This document shows, piece after piece, positions 24,185 to 34,918 of a stretch of DNA of 64,000 nucleotides. The stretch is from Okapia johnstoni. Taxonomy: Eukaryota; Chordata; Mammalia; Artiodactyla; Giraffidae. The stretch lies in contig CM044320.1 in NCBI GenBank assembly GCA_024291935.2, positions 54,440,001 through 54,504,000 of the forward strand, read 5' to 3'. How positions within the stretch are numbered: the stretch's first letter is position 1; the number at the start of each line of letters is the position of its first letter. Both the position numbers and the translations under genes were made by a program. The notes beneath the pieces were generated by a model, which saw nothing but the letters and a program-made list of their open reading frames with translations, was not told where the DNA came from and made no database searches.

Positions 24185-26646
24185 CTACATCACCTCATAG
24201 CCACTTCGGATGCTCTTCACAAGGCAGCATGCTAAGACAATACCCAGGATCTAGAAGGACAGAGAGAGATGGGGGTGAAGAGGAGTCAGGGAGGCAAGAT
24301 AGAGACCCACCCAAGAGACCCAGAGACAACCAGGGTTCCCCTCCACAGACCAATCCCCTGCTCAGCACCCTCCCACTGCCCCTAGTTCCCAGATGCCCAA
24401 GGGTGCCTCTCACCTCCACAAAGGCAATGCCCAGGGCTGCTGCAGCCACCACCAGCACATTCTTCCTCAGCCAGACCGCAATCTTCTCCACACAGCCCTG
24501 GCGGGTGGCAGGCACACAAGATAAGACCCCATCAGAAATTTCGCACACCCCCCTCCCTGCCCACCTGGCTCCCCCACCCTCTGTCCCTTTCACCCCATCC
24601 CCAGCATTACCAGATTCCCTCCTGATCCCTGACACCCAATTTCCCAGAGCCCCAACCTTCTTCACCTCCACCCCTGGTCCCTCTCACCTCCTGAAACATT
24701 TCCCAGCTTCCCCAAGCCCCCTACTATCTCAGTCCCCTTCCTACCTCAGTATAGATGTCCCTCACGATGAAATTAACCCCACAGTTATTAGTGACATTTA
24801 TGCAGCAGGAGTCAGGGACTCGATTGGTCATGGTCGGGATCTTCTCCCAGTCTGTGTAGTTAGCCGCCCCGCAGCACTTAAACTGGGGGAGAGCAGAGAT
24901 ATGGGGGGAAAGGCTGTTAAGTGACCCTCCATCTTCAACATGGTGGTAAGAATCTCCTTCTCCTACTACCCCTGCTCCCAGCAACCCCACTCACATCTTT
25001 CTGCATCTCGTCCAGGATCGATGCCGTCTGGTTGTCTTTTGGATAATTCTGCATCTGCTGCCGGAAGTCCTTATTAAATTCTGATCTCACCTGGGAGTAG
25101 GGAGAAGCACCGTGGAGGTCAGAACTCAGGGCACCTGGGTCCCAGAGCAGGCAGGCCTCTGAGGCAAGGACTTCCCCTTCTTCTCTGCTTACCTTGTCTC
25201 TAAACAGATAGCCAGCAATGGCTGCAGCCACTTCCACTAGCATGATAAGGGACAAGAAGATGGCAAACTGCAGGTGCAAAGGACAGGAGTCAGGTTTGGA
25301 ATCTGGGTGGGAGGGCCCTGCCGGTCTCAGGAACATTCAAGGTTTCCCTCACCCACCCACCCCCAAAACCCTGCCCAGAGAAATGCCCTTTCGGCAGCCC
25401 CAGGCACCCGCGCTGGCCCACACCCACTCACTGTGAGCATAAGACAGTAGTTCTCCTTGCAGGCTCCACAGCAGCCCACAAAGGCCACCAGGAAGAGGAA
25501 GGCACCCACTGCGATAATGACCACGGGCAACAGGAAACCAGGGGTGGCCCCGTGGGTGATGGTCTGATTCAGGACAAGGTGGGTTCCTACGCCCACAGCA
25601 ATCAGTCCCACTGCACAGGCCTGTGAGGAGGAGGGCAGGTCAGGGCTCAGAAGACCCTCCACCCACCAGCCCCCCATGGTGGAAGGCGGCGGGTGACCCA
25701 GGACACAGACGGAAGCCCACTCCAGAGAGACTGATTCTCACATCTCCAGGAAACTTGACAGTGGGGGAGGAGGCTGACCTATCCTTGCCCCACGGTGAGG
25801 GCTAGGCAAACTGTTCAAGGCGCTCTGGGAGAAAGCCGTCAGGAGGAACCACACTTTCCTTCAAGCAACTCCTCACCAAATGCAAAAAAGAGAAGTTTCC
25901 AGTAAGCCTTGATCCCAGGACACACATGCCTCACACAGAGCAGTGCTTCCTTTGAGCCTCTTCCTATGGGCCTCCAGGGCTCCCAGAATTGCCCTCTCAC
26001 TATCCTCATCAGCGACCACATCCTCACCAGCTGTGAGGACGGCGCCTCAGGCCTACTGGGCCTGGGAGAAGGGGCGGGGGGTGGGGGTTAAAGGGGTCAG
26101 AGTGGCAGGTCCCTCCCTGGACAAACAGTAGCCTCTCAAGCCAGGAGCCCAAGACTGGAGCAATAGAGATGGGAGGAGTGATGAGGGAATGAAGAGGGAT
26201 AAAGGGGTGGAGGGAAAGAATAGAGAAGCGGGGAGCGGAGGCACACCCGAGGCGAGGCGCGGGGAGGCGATAGCATCAGAACAGGCGGTTGGCTGGTTGC
26301 CCCACTGTCCCATATCACAAGAGGCTGGGTCACCAGACAGGAAGGGCCCGGAGGGCTTGCGGAGAAGGAGACCGGCCATTGTCGGCCCAAGCCAGCCTCA
26401 GAGGTTCCCGAAAGCTAGAGGAGGGGACAGCCGCGCTGGCTTCGGCTGTTGCCCGGGCTTTTTCTTCCCACATCTGGTCTCCAGCTGCCTTCATTGTTGG
26501 CCCCTCAGCCCTCATCCCTCCGGAGCCAGGTCGCCCCGCACCCTGCCAGCGCGCCCCCGCCGGCCCCGCTCCCCACTCACGCAGAAGGCCAGCAGGAGAA
26601 CGTAGAGCAGGAACTTAACACATTTCATTCCTCCTTCCACCGCCAT
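24185..26646 (-). CDS. CD63: CD63 tetraspanin (complete)
   Basis: This tetraspanin of late endosomes, lysosomes and exosomes partners with integrins, TIMP1 and melanosomal cargo. Minus-strand coding exons are 26646-26581, 25620-25432, 25267-25193, 25090-24995, 24882-24745, 24497-24414 and 24250-24185 (TAG). They total 714 nt, giving 237 residues, and every exon is a whole number of codons. Four membrane helices are visible: exon 1-2, VVIIAVGAFLFLVAFVG, FAIFLSLIMLVEVAAAIAGY, and VLVVAAAALGIAF. The large loop carries the CCG motif at residues 145-147, CC at 168-169, Cys176 and Cys190, and N-glycosylation sites at Asn130, Asn150 and Asn171. The C-terminus GYEVM is the lysosomal YxxPhi sorting signal. 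The loop appears one residue shorter than the 238-aa human protein (PTMTNRVPD). The first coding exon opens after an acceptor at 26657, so an upstream non-coding exon is expected. Confidence 0.97.
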
Positions 26647-26659
26647 GGCTGCCTGGCCT

Positions 26660-27360
26660 GGGGCAGAGGGACGGGCAAGGGGATCAGAACCGGTCGAGGG
26701 GGGATCTCGTTTTCCGAGCTCCCAGCCGGCCCTCGAGACCTCCCCTGCGCGGCCCCCATTCCCGGTCCCTCCCTCCCGGAAGCCCGCGGTCAGATCCACG
26801 TCTTCCAGCCCCCTCTTCTACCCGCAGGAGAGGGGTGGGGGCGCCCGCCGCCCAGCCCGGACCCCGCCCCGCCGCCTCCCGGGGCCCGGGACCCACCCGA
26901 GGGCGCCGGCAGCGGCCAGGACCGAACGCCCACCCTCGGCCCTCCAGCCCCCACTGGGGCGAGCCCCCGAGCTCCAGGGGGGCCCGGTGATCCCCTCCCC
27001 CCTCCCCGCCGCAGCTTCGAGTGGCCTCCCTGGGCCTCCCTCATGTGACGCGGGAACAGCTGCGGCCTGAGTCACTGGGCTCACATGGGGAAGGCCCCCG
27101 CCCCCCTCCCGGTCGAGGCCAAGTCCCCCCCGAGTGGCCCTCCCTCATGTGAAAACAGCGCCCACCTCCACCAAGCGAGGGCACCCAGGGCAGGACCTCG
27201 GGGTGCCTGAGGCCCTTCTGGCGCCCCCAGAAAGGGGCCACTTCGGGGTAGGAGAGCGGAACTCGGCACCGCCTGGATCTCTCTGGCTCAGGGAAAGGGA
27301 GGAGACATGTGAAAGCCAAAGGAGGGAGGAGCCGCCCGGAGTTACTCTGTGAGCGCCGGG
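26660..27360 (-). promoter_or_regulatory. CD63 CpG-rich promoter with TCATGTG boxes
   Basis: The region is CpG-rich, lies directly upstream of CD63 and should hold its non-coding first exon. It contains TCATGTGAC at 27041-27049, TCACATG at 27081-27087 and TCATGTGA at 27145-27152, which are M-box/CLEAR-like MiT/TFE sites. It also contains an AP-1 type TGAGTCA at 27068-27074. Exact start and first-exon borders are not resolvable by eye. Confidence 0.55.
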
Positions 27361-28147
27361 TCGGGCTACAGAGCTGAGGCGAGATGACTAGATGGTCTTC
27401 AGAAGGCCTCTTCATCCTCCACCCAGAACCCACCCTCTGCTTCTCGTTCCTACTCCTTTCCAGCCCCCCACCCCTGCCCCAGAGTCAACAGAGCAAGCTG
27501 CTGACTCTCTGGGATATGGTGGGGCCAGAATAAACTTTAAGAAAGGCCCCAGCCTCACAGCCTCCAGCGTTCTAGAGTGGGTGTTCCTGTACCCCTCTCT
27601 TAACCCCTCCTCTGTTTTCTGGGGCTCCAGAGTAGTGAGCAGAGAAGTGGAGGAAGCCCTTCTCAGCACCCTGTCACCCAGCCAATCAGGACACGTCAGA
27701 GTCAGGCTCCTCCCTCTGTGGGAGGGTGGCCGAGGTGGGCTCCCACCCCTCCGGGATCTCCCTGTTGCGATGGAGGTTTGGGGGCGACCCTCACGCGGGC
27801 ATGGCATATATCCCCTGGATTGCCCCATCCTATCCTGACAGCCCAGAGGGCAAGGCCAAGAGAGGACGGGAAGGTGAGGGGGTGGTCTCAAGTTGCCTCC
27901 CTCCCTGTAAGCCACGGTGGTCCCCAGGAGCTATGTGAACAGTTCAAGGCCATAACCAGCCACTACAACCTGCCCGCCCCGCCTGGGCCCCGCCCCTTAG
28001 ATTCTTCCCATCCAGCCTGAAGAACCATTTCCTGAGCCTCAGTATACGTCAAGGAAGGAAAGAAACTAAGAGCAAAAGGAAGGCGATCTGGGCTGGGCTG
28101 AGAACCAGCTTCCAGGATCACAATCTTCCAGTAAGACACACCGAGGC

Positions 28148-28312
28148 CCTTCTGGACCTTGCGTGCGTGTGTGCGTGCTAAGTCGCTTCAGTCCTGTCCA
28201 ACCCTGTGCAACCCCATGGACTGAAGTCCACCAGGCTCCTCTGTCCACGGCACTCTCCAAGCAAGAACACTGGAGTGGATAGCCATGTCCTTCTCCACTT
28301 CTGGACTTTGTT
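28148..28312 (-). mobile_element. Bov-A SINE fragment (antisense)
   Basis: The segment reads gctaagtcgcttcagtcctg, caccaggctcctctgtccac and caagaacactggagtggata. This is the reverse of a Bov-A body without its tRNA head. Confidence 0.9.
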
Positions 28313-28596
28313 TCCCAGTTATCACCGCAGGTGGGCTGTGCAGGAGGAGCCAAGATGCTGAAGAAAGGAGTATTCATCTGTTTCTGCCAGCCATGTGCTG
28401 GGCACAGGGCCAGTGAAGCAAGAGGATTGGTGGCCCCGTCCTGTGCCAGCAGGCAGAAGCAAGCTCACACTGTGAACAGAGGAAGAAACCCCTGGTGGCA
28501 GCTGGAGGAGCTCAGAGGGAGGAACAGGTGGTGCCTCTGCCCCAGAGAAAAAAAAAAGAGTGAATTTCACCAAGGTGGTTGGTGCTCTCTGAGGTG

Positions 28597-28816
28597 TGTA
28601 TGTTAGTCACTCAGTTGTATCCAATTCTTTGTGACCCTATAGACTGTAGCCCACCAGGCTCCTCTGTCCATGGGATTCTCCAGGCAAGAATACTGGAATG
28701 GATTGTCATACCTTCCTCCAGGGGATCTTCCTAACCCAGGGATCGAACCTGCGCCTCTTATGTCTCCTGCATTGGCAGTTGAGTGCTTTACCACTAGTGC
28801 CACTTGGGAAGCCCCA
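28597..28816 (-). mobile_element. Bov-tA SINE (antisense) with 12-bp target duplication
   Basis: This full antisense element ends with the tRNA head reverse complement (ccactagtgccacttgggaa). The same 12 bases ctctctgaggtg flank it at 28585-28596 and 28817-28828. Confidence 0.93.
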
Positions 28817-28917
28817 CTCTCTGAGGTGACCTTAGACAATAAAAGGGCAGTCACTCAGTTCCAGGGACAAGGAAAGGGCCAAGTGTAAAAAGGGTTAGTT
28901 TTAAAAGTCCATGGCAG

Positions 28918-29180
28918 GAACTTTCCTGGTGGTCCAGTGGTTAAGAATCTGCCTTGCAATGCAGGAGACACTGGTTCGATCTCTGGTCCAAGAAGATCCC
29001 ACATGCCATGGGGCAGCTAAGCCTGTGCACCACAACTACTGAAGCCTGCACTCCCTAGAGCCTGTGTTCTGCAACAAGAGAAGCCACTTTGATGAGAAGC
29101 CCACACACCGCAAGTGGAGAAAGCCCACATGCAGCAATGAAGACCCAGCGCAGCCAAAAATAAATCAATTAAAAAAGCAA
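28918..29180 (+). mobile_element. Long CHR-type tRNA SINE
   Basis: The head reads ctggtggtccagtggttaag. The body holds the typical repeated phrases caccacaactactgaagcct, gcaacaagagaagccacttt and gcagcaatgaagacccagcg, ending in an A-rich tail. Confidence 0.9.
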
Positions 29181-29399
29181 AGCCCTTCCAGTGCAGGGGC
29201 ATGGGAACTAAGATCCCGCATGGCATACTGGGGTTGGCTGGCTCACAGGGCTGGGGAAGGATGTGGTGACAGATGGTGGGCAGGGAGGTGGTCTGCAGTC
29301 AAGATTGAGAAACTTTAGCTACCAAAACACCAAGCATAATGCTTGGTCTTTGATTGAATCTTCGCCTGAACAAACCGACTGTGAAAGACATTTTAGGAA

Positions 29400-29650
29400 G
29401 AACTTGTCATTCAGTTGCTAAGTCATGTCTGACTCTTTGCGACCCCAAGGACTACAGTCTGCCAGGCTTCCCTGTCCTTCTCCATCTCCCGGAGCTTGCT
29501 CAAACTCATGTCCACTGAGTCAATGATCCCATCCAACCATCATCCTCTGTCACCCCCTTCTCCTCCTGCCCTCAATCTTTCCCAGCATCAGGGTCTTTTC
29601 CAGTGAATCAGCTCTTCTCCACAGGTGGCCAAAGTATTGGAACAACTAGG
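29400..29650 (-). mobile_element. BovB (RTE) LINE 3' fragment (antisense)
   Basis: The reverse strand carries the BovB 3' coding and tail phrases; on the plus strand these are gctaagtcatgtctgactct, tccatctcccggagcttgct and tttcccagcatcagggtctt. The copy is 5'-truncated and out of frame. Confidence 0.88.
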
Positions 29651-29837
29651 CAAATCTGAATATAACTGAAGATTAGACATAAGAAAATAATGTTATTAAT
29701 GCTAGTATGATTATATAGGAAATTTTCTCTGTTTTTTAAAGATGCATACTAAAATATTTCAGGGTGAAATGTCACATCTGTAATTGACTTTGGAATACTT
29801 CAAAAAACAATAGATGAAGTGAAAAGAAGACAGTCTG

Positions 29838-29930
29838 ATGTGTACACCCATGGCTGATTCATGTCAATGTATGGCAAAAACCACTACAATATTGTGAAGT
29901 AATTAGCCTCCAATTAAAAAAAAAAAAAGA
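29838..29930 (+). mobile_element. L1 3' terminal fragment
   Basis: The short terminal piece reads gtacacccatggctgattca, ggcaaaaaccactacaatat and taattagcctccaatt, followed by a poly(A) run. Confidence 0.75.
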
Positions 29931-30394
29931 CAGACTGGCTGACACGACTGTTAAGAACCTAGTGGCTGTGTAGGGTGTGTTCTCAAGGCAAAGGGGAGGG
30001 TGGGAAATTACCAAGAGGGTGAACGCCGACCTCCTGCTGAAAGGAGGAGGAATGAATGCTCTGAGGGTAGCTGGCACATCTTGGTCCAAGGGAGAGCTGA
30101 TGAAGGCCAGAACCAGGGAAAGGAGGGGAAATCCTTGGAAAGGCCCTTCAGAGAGAAAATCAAAGAACGGGGTGACTGCCTACCTGTGGGAGCAGAAGAG
30201 GAAGTGGGAAGAGTCTGAGGTAACTCAGAGTTTCCAGACCTGGGAGCCCAAGGGAGAGGTGGTGGTCACCGAAGTCGGGAGGCACATAAGGTGCAGCTGG
30301 GTAGAGATGTCCCACCTAGAATTAAGAATGTGAGACTCAGGAGAGAGGAGTAGTCAGACTAGAGAGAGAAAGTGATATCGAAATTCACAGACAG

Positions 30395-30607
30395 GGTGTC
30401 CCTGGTGACTCAGGGGTACAGAATCTGCCTGCCAATGCAGGAGACATGGGTTCGATCCCTGGGTCAGGAAGATCCCCTGGAGAAGGGAATGGTTACCCAC
30501 TTCAGTATTCTTGCCTGGAAAATTCCATGGACAGAGGAGCCTGGTGGGCTATAGTCCATGGGCTCGCAAAGAGTCAGACATGACTGAGCGACTAAACAAC
30601 AACAAAT
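30395..30607 (+). mobile_element. Bov-tA SINE
   Basis: The element runs from the head ggtgtccctggtgactcagg through gggtcaggaagatcccctgg to gactgagcgactaaacaaca. Confidence 0.94.
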
Positions 30608-30739
30608 GCACAGATGGGTGAAGGCCAGGGCAAGAGAACACTGAGACAGGATTTCAGAAAACCCTCGCATTTAAGGAAAATGGGGGAGGGGTTAGTAGCA
30701 GTAAATGATCCCAAAGGGAAAGGAAGTTGCAGAGCTCGA

Positions 30740-30970
30740 CTCCCTCACTCTGCCAGGCCCAGTGCTGGGCACTTAAGAGCCATGAGTTCTCTTAATCCTA
30801 ATGACAACCCAGTGAGGGCTGTGTGATTTGTCCTGTTTTGAAAGTGAAAGTGTTAGTCACTCAGTCGTGTCTGACTCTGAAACCTCATGGCTCAGAGACA
30901 GGGAGTGACATGCCCTGAGTCCAAGCTAGTAAAGGGCATTGTTAGGATTTGAACCCAGATCTCTGGGGGT
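30740..30970 (+). repeat. MIR SINE interrupted by a short BovB/Bov-A end
   Basis: MIR parts read tgccaggcccagtgctgggc and aatcctaatgacaacccagt before, and ctcagagacagggagtgaca and ggatttgaacccagatctct after, a block at about 30839-30881. That block is a reversed BovB/Bov-A terminal segment (aaagtgttagtcactcagtc). Confidence 0.8.
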
Positions 30971-31429
30971 TCCAGAGCCTCTGCTTTTTCCTCTGTCTCG
31001 CCCTCTCAGAGGCCAAGAGAAAAGAGAACTTCACAGTAGGAGGAGGGGACAGTGGCCAGAAGCACCAAATAGTAAAGAAACGTGAGAAGCAAGAGAAGGC
31101 CATTGGGTGGGGTGGCATTTTCCAGAGCAGAGCCAAGGCAGGATCGTGAGCACCCCCTGGGTGAGTGTGGAGGCCTCCAGGCAGGCAGGGGCGGAGCTGG
31201 GAGGAGGGTCAAGAGGATGGGACCCTCCTAGAGGAACACCAGGGGGAAGGCTGGAAACACACTGTGGCCAGGGTGGAGTGCTGGCAGCAGCTTGGAGAGA
31301 AAGAATGGGGCCAAGGAAGATAGGAAAGGATGGGGTCAAGGAGACCCAGGGGGACAGATCTGTGTGGAACTGGAAGGGGGATGGCAAGAAAAGTCCATTC
31401 CTAGTCACATTCCTAGTCATGTTCATAGA

Positions 31430-31610
31430 GACAGTTATTGTTATTGTTCCACTGGGTATACAGCTTCTGATTCAGAAGATGAAAAAAATCCGGAGATGGA
31501 CGGTGGTGACAGGTGCACAACACATGAATGTACTTAGAGCCACTGAACACTTTAAAAACAGTTAAAATGGTAAATTTTGTGTTATGTATATTTTAACACA
31601 AAATTTTGTA
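31430..31610 (+). mobile_element. Old L1 3' end with 13-bp hairpin
   Basis: The segment reads gagatggacggtggtgacag, gaatgtacttagagccactg and ggtaaattttgtgttatgta, an L1M-type 3' end. Its last part forms a perfect 13-bp inverted repeat: 31572-31584 pairs with 31594-31606 around a 9-base loop. Confidence 0.65.
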
Positions 31611-32165
31611 TTGAAGTTTAGTTGACTTACAGTGTTGGGTTAACTGCTGCTGTCCAGCAAAGTAATTCGGTTATACATATATATATTCTTTCTTATATTC
31701 TTTTCCATTATGGTTTATCCCAGGACACTGAACATGGTTCCCTGTGCCATATAGTAGGACCTTGTTTATCCCTTCTATATATAAAAGCTCGGGGAATTCC
31801 CTGGCAGTCCAGTGGTTAGGACTTCGTTCTTCCACTCCAGAGGGCACAGGTTTAAGATGGCATCACCGATGCAATGGACATGAACTTGGGCAGACTTTGG
31901 GAGATGGTGAGGGACAGGGAGGCCTGGTGTGCTGCAGTCCATGGGGTCACAAAGAGTTGGATACAACTGAGCGACTGAACAACAACGACTGGGAACTAAG
32001 ATCCGACATGACTCAACACAGCCAAAAGAATAAATAAAAAGTAGGGGTAAAAAAGCTTACATCTGCTAACCCCAACCTCCCACTCCATCCCTCCGCTAAC
32101 CCTCTCCCCCTTAGCAACCACCAGTCTGTTCTCTATGTCACTGACACTATTTTTTTTAAAAAGAA
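31611..32165 (-). mobile_element. L1 3' UTR (antisense) split by nested SINEs
   Basis: The flanks ccatatagtaggaccttgtt (before) and ctccctcttagcaaccacca-type sequence near 32105-32130 (after) belong to one reversed L1 3' UTR. It is interrupted at about 31790-32047 by a CHR SINE that itself contains a Bov-A fragment. Confidence 0.8.
31790..32047 (+). mobile_element. CHR SINE carrying a nested Bov-A insertion
   Basis: The CHR 5' part (ttccctggcagtccagtggt) ends near 31853 and resumes at 31990 (gggaactaagatccgacatg). Between them lies a Bov-A piece (gatggcatcaccgatgcaat to actgagcgactgaacaacaa). The flanks taaaagct and taaaaaagctt look like the target duplication in the host L1. Confidence 0.8.
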
Positions 32166-32318
32166 TGGCCTACCCCGGTAGCCGGGAAAGTTGGCATAGA
32201 CCCCTGGGTACCTCTGAGTGGGAAGGCAGCTGATCTCAGACCTGGCCCTTCACATCACATCTTTCAAAGCCTCCAGCACCAACTCCAAGGGCTAGTGTTC
32301 AGAAATGTCACCTGACTA

Positions 32319-32533
32319 GCTGGACTTCCCAGGGTAAAGAACCCGCCGGCCAGTGCAGGAGACGCAAGAGACATGGGTCGGGAAAATCACCTAGAGGAGG
32401 AAATGGCAACCCACTCCAGGATTCTTGCCTGGAAAATTCCATGGGCAGAGGAGCCTGGCAGGCTACAGTCCAAGAGGCCACAAAGAATAGGAGGTGACTA
32501 AGCAACTGAGCACATACATACATACATACACTT
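32319..32533 (+). mobile_element. Bov-tA SINE with ACAT-repeat end
   Basis: The element runs from ggacttcccagggtaaagaa through atggcaacccactccaggat and ends in a short (acat)n microsatellite at 32511-32532. Confidence 0.9.
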
Positions 32534-33701
32534 GATTAGCTCAGGCTTCTGTCCCTTGGGTGCCTGGCACCTGTCGGTGGTGGGTGAGCTGGGGTGGGCT
32601 TCTCCCCTCCCCCTCCCCACACAGCAGAACCAAGCTGCTCTCTAGCTCTCCAACCAGAGCCAGCAGCAGGGCATGGGGGCCACAGGTGTCCCAAGCAAGG
32701 GTGGTGCCATCTGAGAGCACGTAGGCATCGCCCAGACCCAGTGCAACACACAGCAGCTTGCAGCCAGTGCCCAGGGCCTCCCACAGCCCAGACCTGCAAC
32801 AGACCTCTTCTCCCCTCCACTCAGCAGGCCCCTGGCCTGAGCCCCACTAGAAGGGGCTATACTGGAGGTAAGGCTGCCAGGCTGGGTCCTCAGCTCTCTG
32901 CCCCCATTCTCACCCGCCCCTGTCCCAGGTGCTCTGGTGGGAAAGGGAGGCCCCAGTGAACTAGGAACTCCTGCCTGTGGAGGCCCTTGGGGCTAAGGGA
33001 GCATGGAAGAGGAGCCAGGAGGCATGAGGAAGGGGAGGAGGGAAGAGAAGGGAAGAATTGAGAAGGGTGGGAGAGGAGTGTGGAGATACAGGAGCAAATA
33101 GAGAAGGTGGAAGACAAGGAAGAAGTTGGGGGAGAGGGCAGGGGAAACAGAGGGGAAGGATGAGGTACAGGGTGGGGAGAAGGAAGCAGGAGGAGACAGG
33201 GATGGGAGAGAGAAAGAAAAAGGATGCCCTCTTCACTGGGAGGACAGGAAGAGTGATGTGGAAACTTAAGGTCCAGAGGTCGGGTCTGAACTGGGGACCT
33301 GAGATTTCAATCCAGAAGCCCTAACTTTGGATAGGAGGGAGGCAGGGGTGCTTGAGAGCAGCTCTCAGATCTCAGCGTTAGAGCAAAACAAGGGCAAGGC
33401 TGGACATGTTCTGATTGCCCGAGTCTGGGGGCACAAAGAGGAGACTCCAGTCACTGTGGGGCCAACACCAATTCTGGTGCCATGCACCATGTTCGCCACC
33501 AGCAAGCAACACCCTGAGGTCAGAAGCCTTGGTGAGAGACAGCTCTGCCCCACATGAGGTGACTTTGGCTAAACTCTCGCCCTCCCTGAACCGCAGCTTT
33601 CTCCCACTTAGGCAGGAGGAAGACCACTCCCTTCCTCACAGCACAGGACAGTTGTGAGCATCAGAGGAGAATGAAAGGGCTAGTTTTGTTACCTTAAGTA
33701 T

Positions 33702-34562
33702 CGTTGCTGTTCGGTCTCTAAATCGTGTCCAACTCTTTGTGACCCCATGCACGCCAGACTCCTCTGTCCTCCACTATCTCCCAGCGTTTGCTCAAATTCA
33801 TGTCTAATGAGTCAGTGATCTAACCATCTCATCCTCTGCCCCCTCTTCTCCTTTTCCCATCAGTCTTTCCCAGCATCAGGGTCTTTTCCAATGAGTCAGG
33901 TCTTCACATCACGTGATCAAGTATTGGAGCTTCAGCTTCAGCATCAGTCCTTCCAGTGAATATTCAGGGTTGATTTCCTTTAAGACTGATTGGTTTAATC
34001 TCCTTGCAGTCCAAGGAACTCTCAAGAGTCTTCTTCAGCACCACAATTCAAAAGCATCAATTCTTTGGTGCTCAGTCTTCTTTATGGTCCAACTCTCAAA
34101 TCCATACATGACTACTGGAAAAACCATAGCTTTGACTATATGGATCTTTGTCTACAAAGTGATGTTTCTGCTTTTTAATATGGTGTCCAAGTTTGTCATG
34201 GCTTTTCTTCCTAGGAGCAAGCATCTTTTAATTTCATGGCAGCAGTCACCATCTGCAGTGATTTTGGAGCCCAAGAAAAGAAAATGTATCACTGCTTCCA
34301 ATTTTTCTCCTTCTGTGTGCCACAAAGTGACAGCACTGGATGCCATGATCTTCATTTTTTGAATGTTTAGTTTTAAGCCAGCTTTTTCACTCTCCTCTTT
34401 CACCCTCATCAAGAAGCTATTTATTTCCTCTTCACTTTCTGCCATTAGAGTGGTATCATCTGCATATCTGAGACTGTTGATATTTCTCCTGGCAATCTTG
34501 ATTCCAGTTTGTGATTCATTCAGCCTGGCATTTCACATGATGTACTCTGTATGTAAGTGAAA
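33702..34562 (-). mobile_element. BovB LINE fragment with reverse-transcriptase C-terminal remains
   Basis: On the minus strand a 97-residue open piece at 34445-34152 reads MAESEEEINSFLMRVKEESE and GSKITADGDC. This is the C-terminal part of the BovB RTE-clade reverse transcriptase. Downstream the frame is broken, and the 3' part (gcatcagggtcttttccaat on plus) continues to the BovB end near 33702. It is 5'-truncated and inactive, and lies inside the INPP1-like remnant. Confidence 0.92.
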
Positions 34563-34599
34563 TGAGCAGGATGACAATATACCTTAAAAATGATGTCTT

Positions 34600-34918
34600 A
34601 AATGAAATTACAAAACAGAAACAGACTTCAAGAATGAGCTTACAGTTGCCAGGGGAGGAGGGGAAGGATGAGAGGAAGGGATAGTTAGGGAGTTTGGGAT
34701 GGACATGTACACACTGCTATATTTAAAATGTATAGCCAACAAGGACCTACTGTATAGCACATGAAACTCTGCTCAATGTGTGGCAGCCTAAGTGGGAGGG
34801 GAGTTTAGGGGAGAATGGATACAAGTATATGTATGGTTGAGTCCCTTGGCTGTTCACCTGAAACTGTCATAACATTGTTAATTGGCTATACCTCAAAACA
34901 AAATAAAAACTTTTTAAA
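34600..34918 (+). mobile_element. Ruminant L1 3' UTR
   Basis: The segment reads gggatggacatgtacacact, ggacctactgtatagcacat, gttgagtcccttggctgttc and ends in aaaataaaaac plus an A tail. It is a 5'-truncated L1 next to the BovB fragment. Confidence 0.9.

Larger units (their letters stand above)
27400..32500. other. Intergenic, repeat-rich stretch upstream of CD63
   Basis: No coding exon was recognised in this stretch. It is filled with Bov-tA, CHR, BovB and L1 pieces and a MIR, listed separately; the rest is unassigned unique sequence. Confidence 0.65.

Noticed and set aside
24229..24924. A 231-codon plus-strand frame within CD63
   Set aside because: It overlaps CD63 exons in antisense and has no family resemblance; CD63 on the other strand explains the sequence fully.
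28918..29000. tRNA genes at SINE heads (also 13620, 22100, 56910, 58190, 63040)
   Set aside because: The A/B-box-like segments belong to CHR and Bov-tA SINEs with A-rich tails; none folds as an isolated intact tRNA.
33913..34362. A 149-codon plus-strand frame
   Set aside because: It is the antisense of a BovB reverse-transcriptase fragment.
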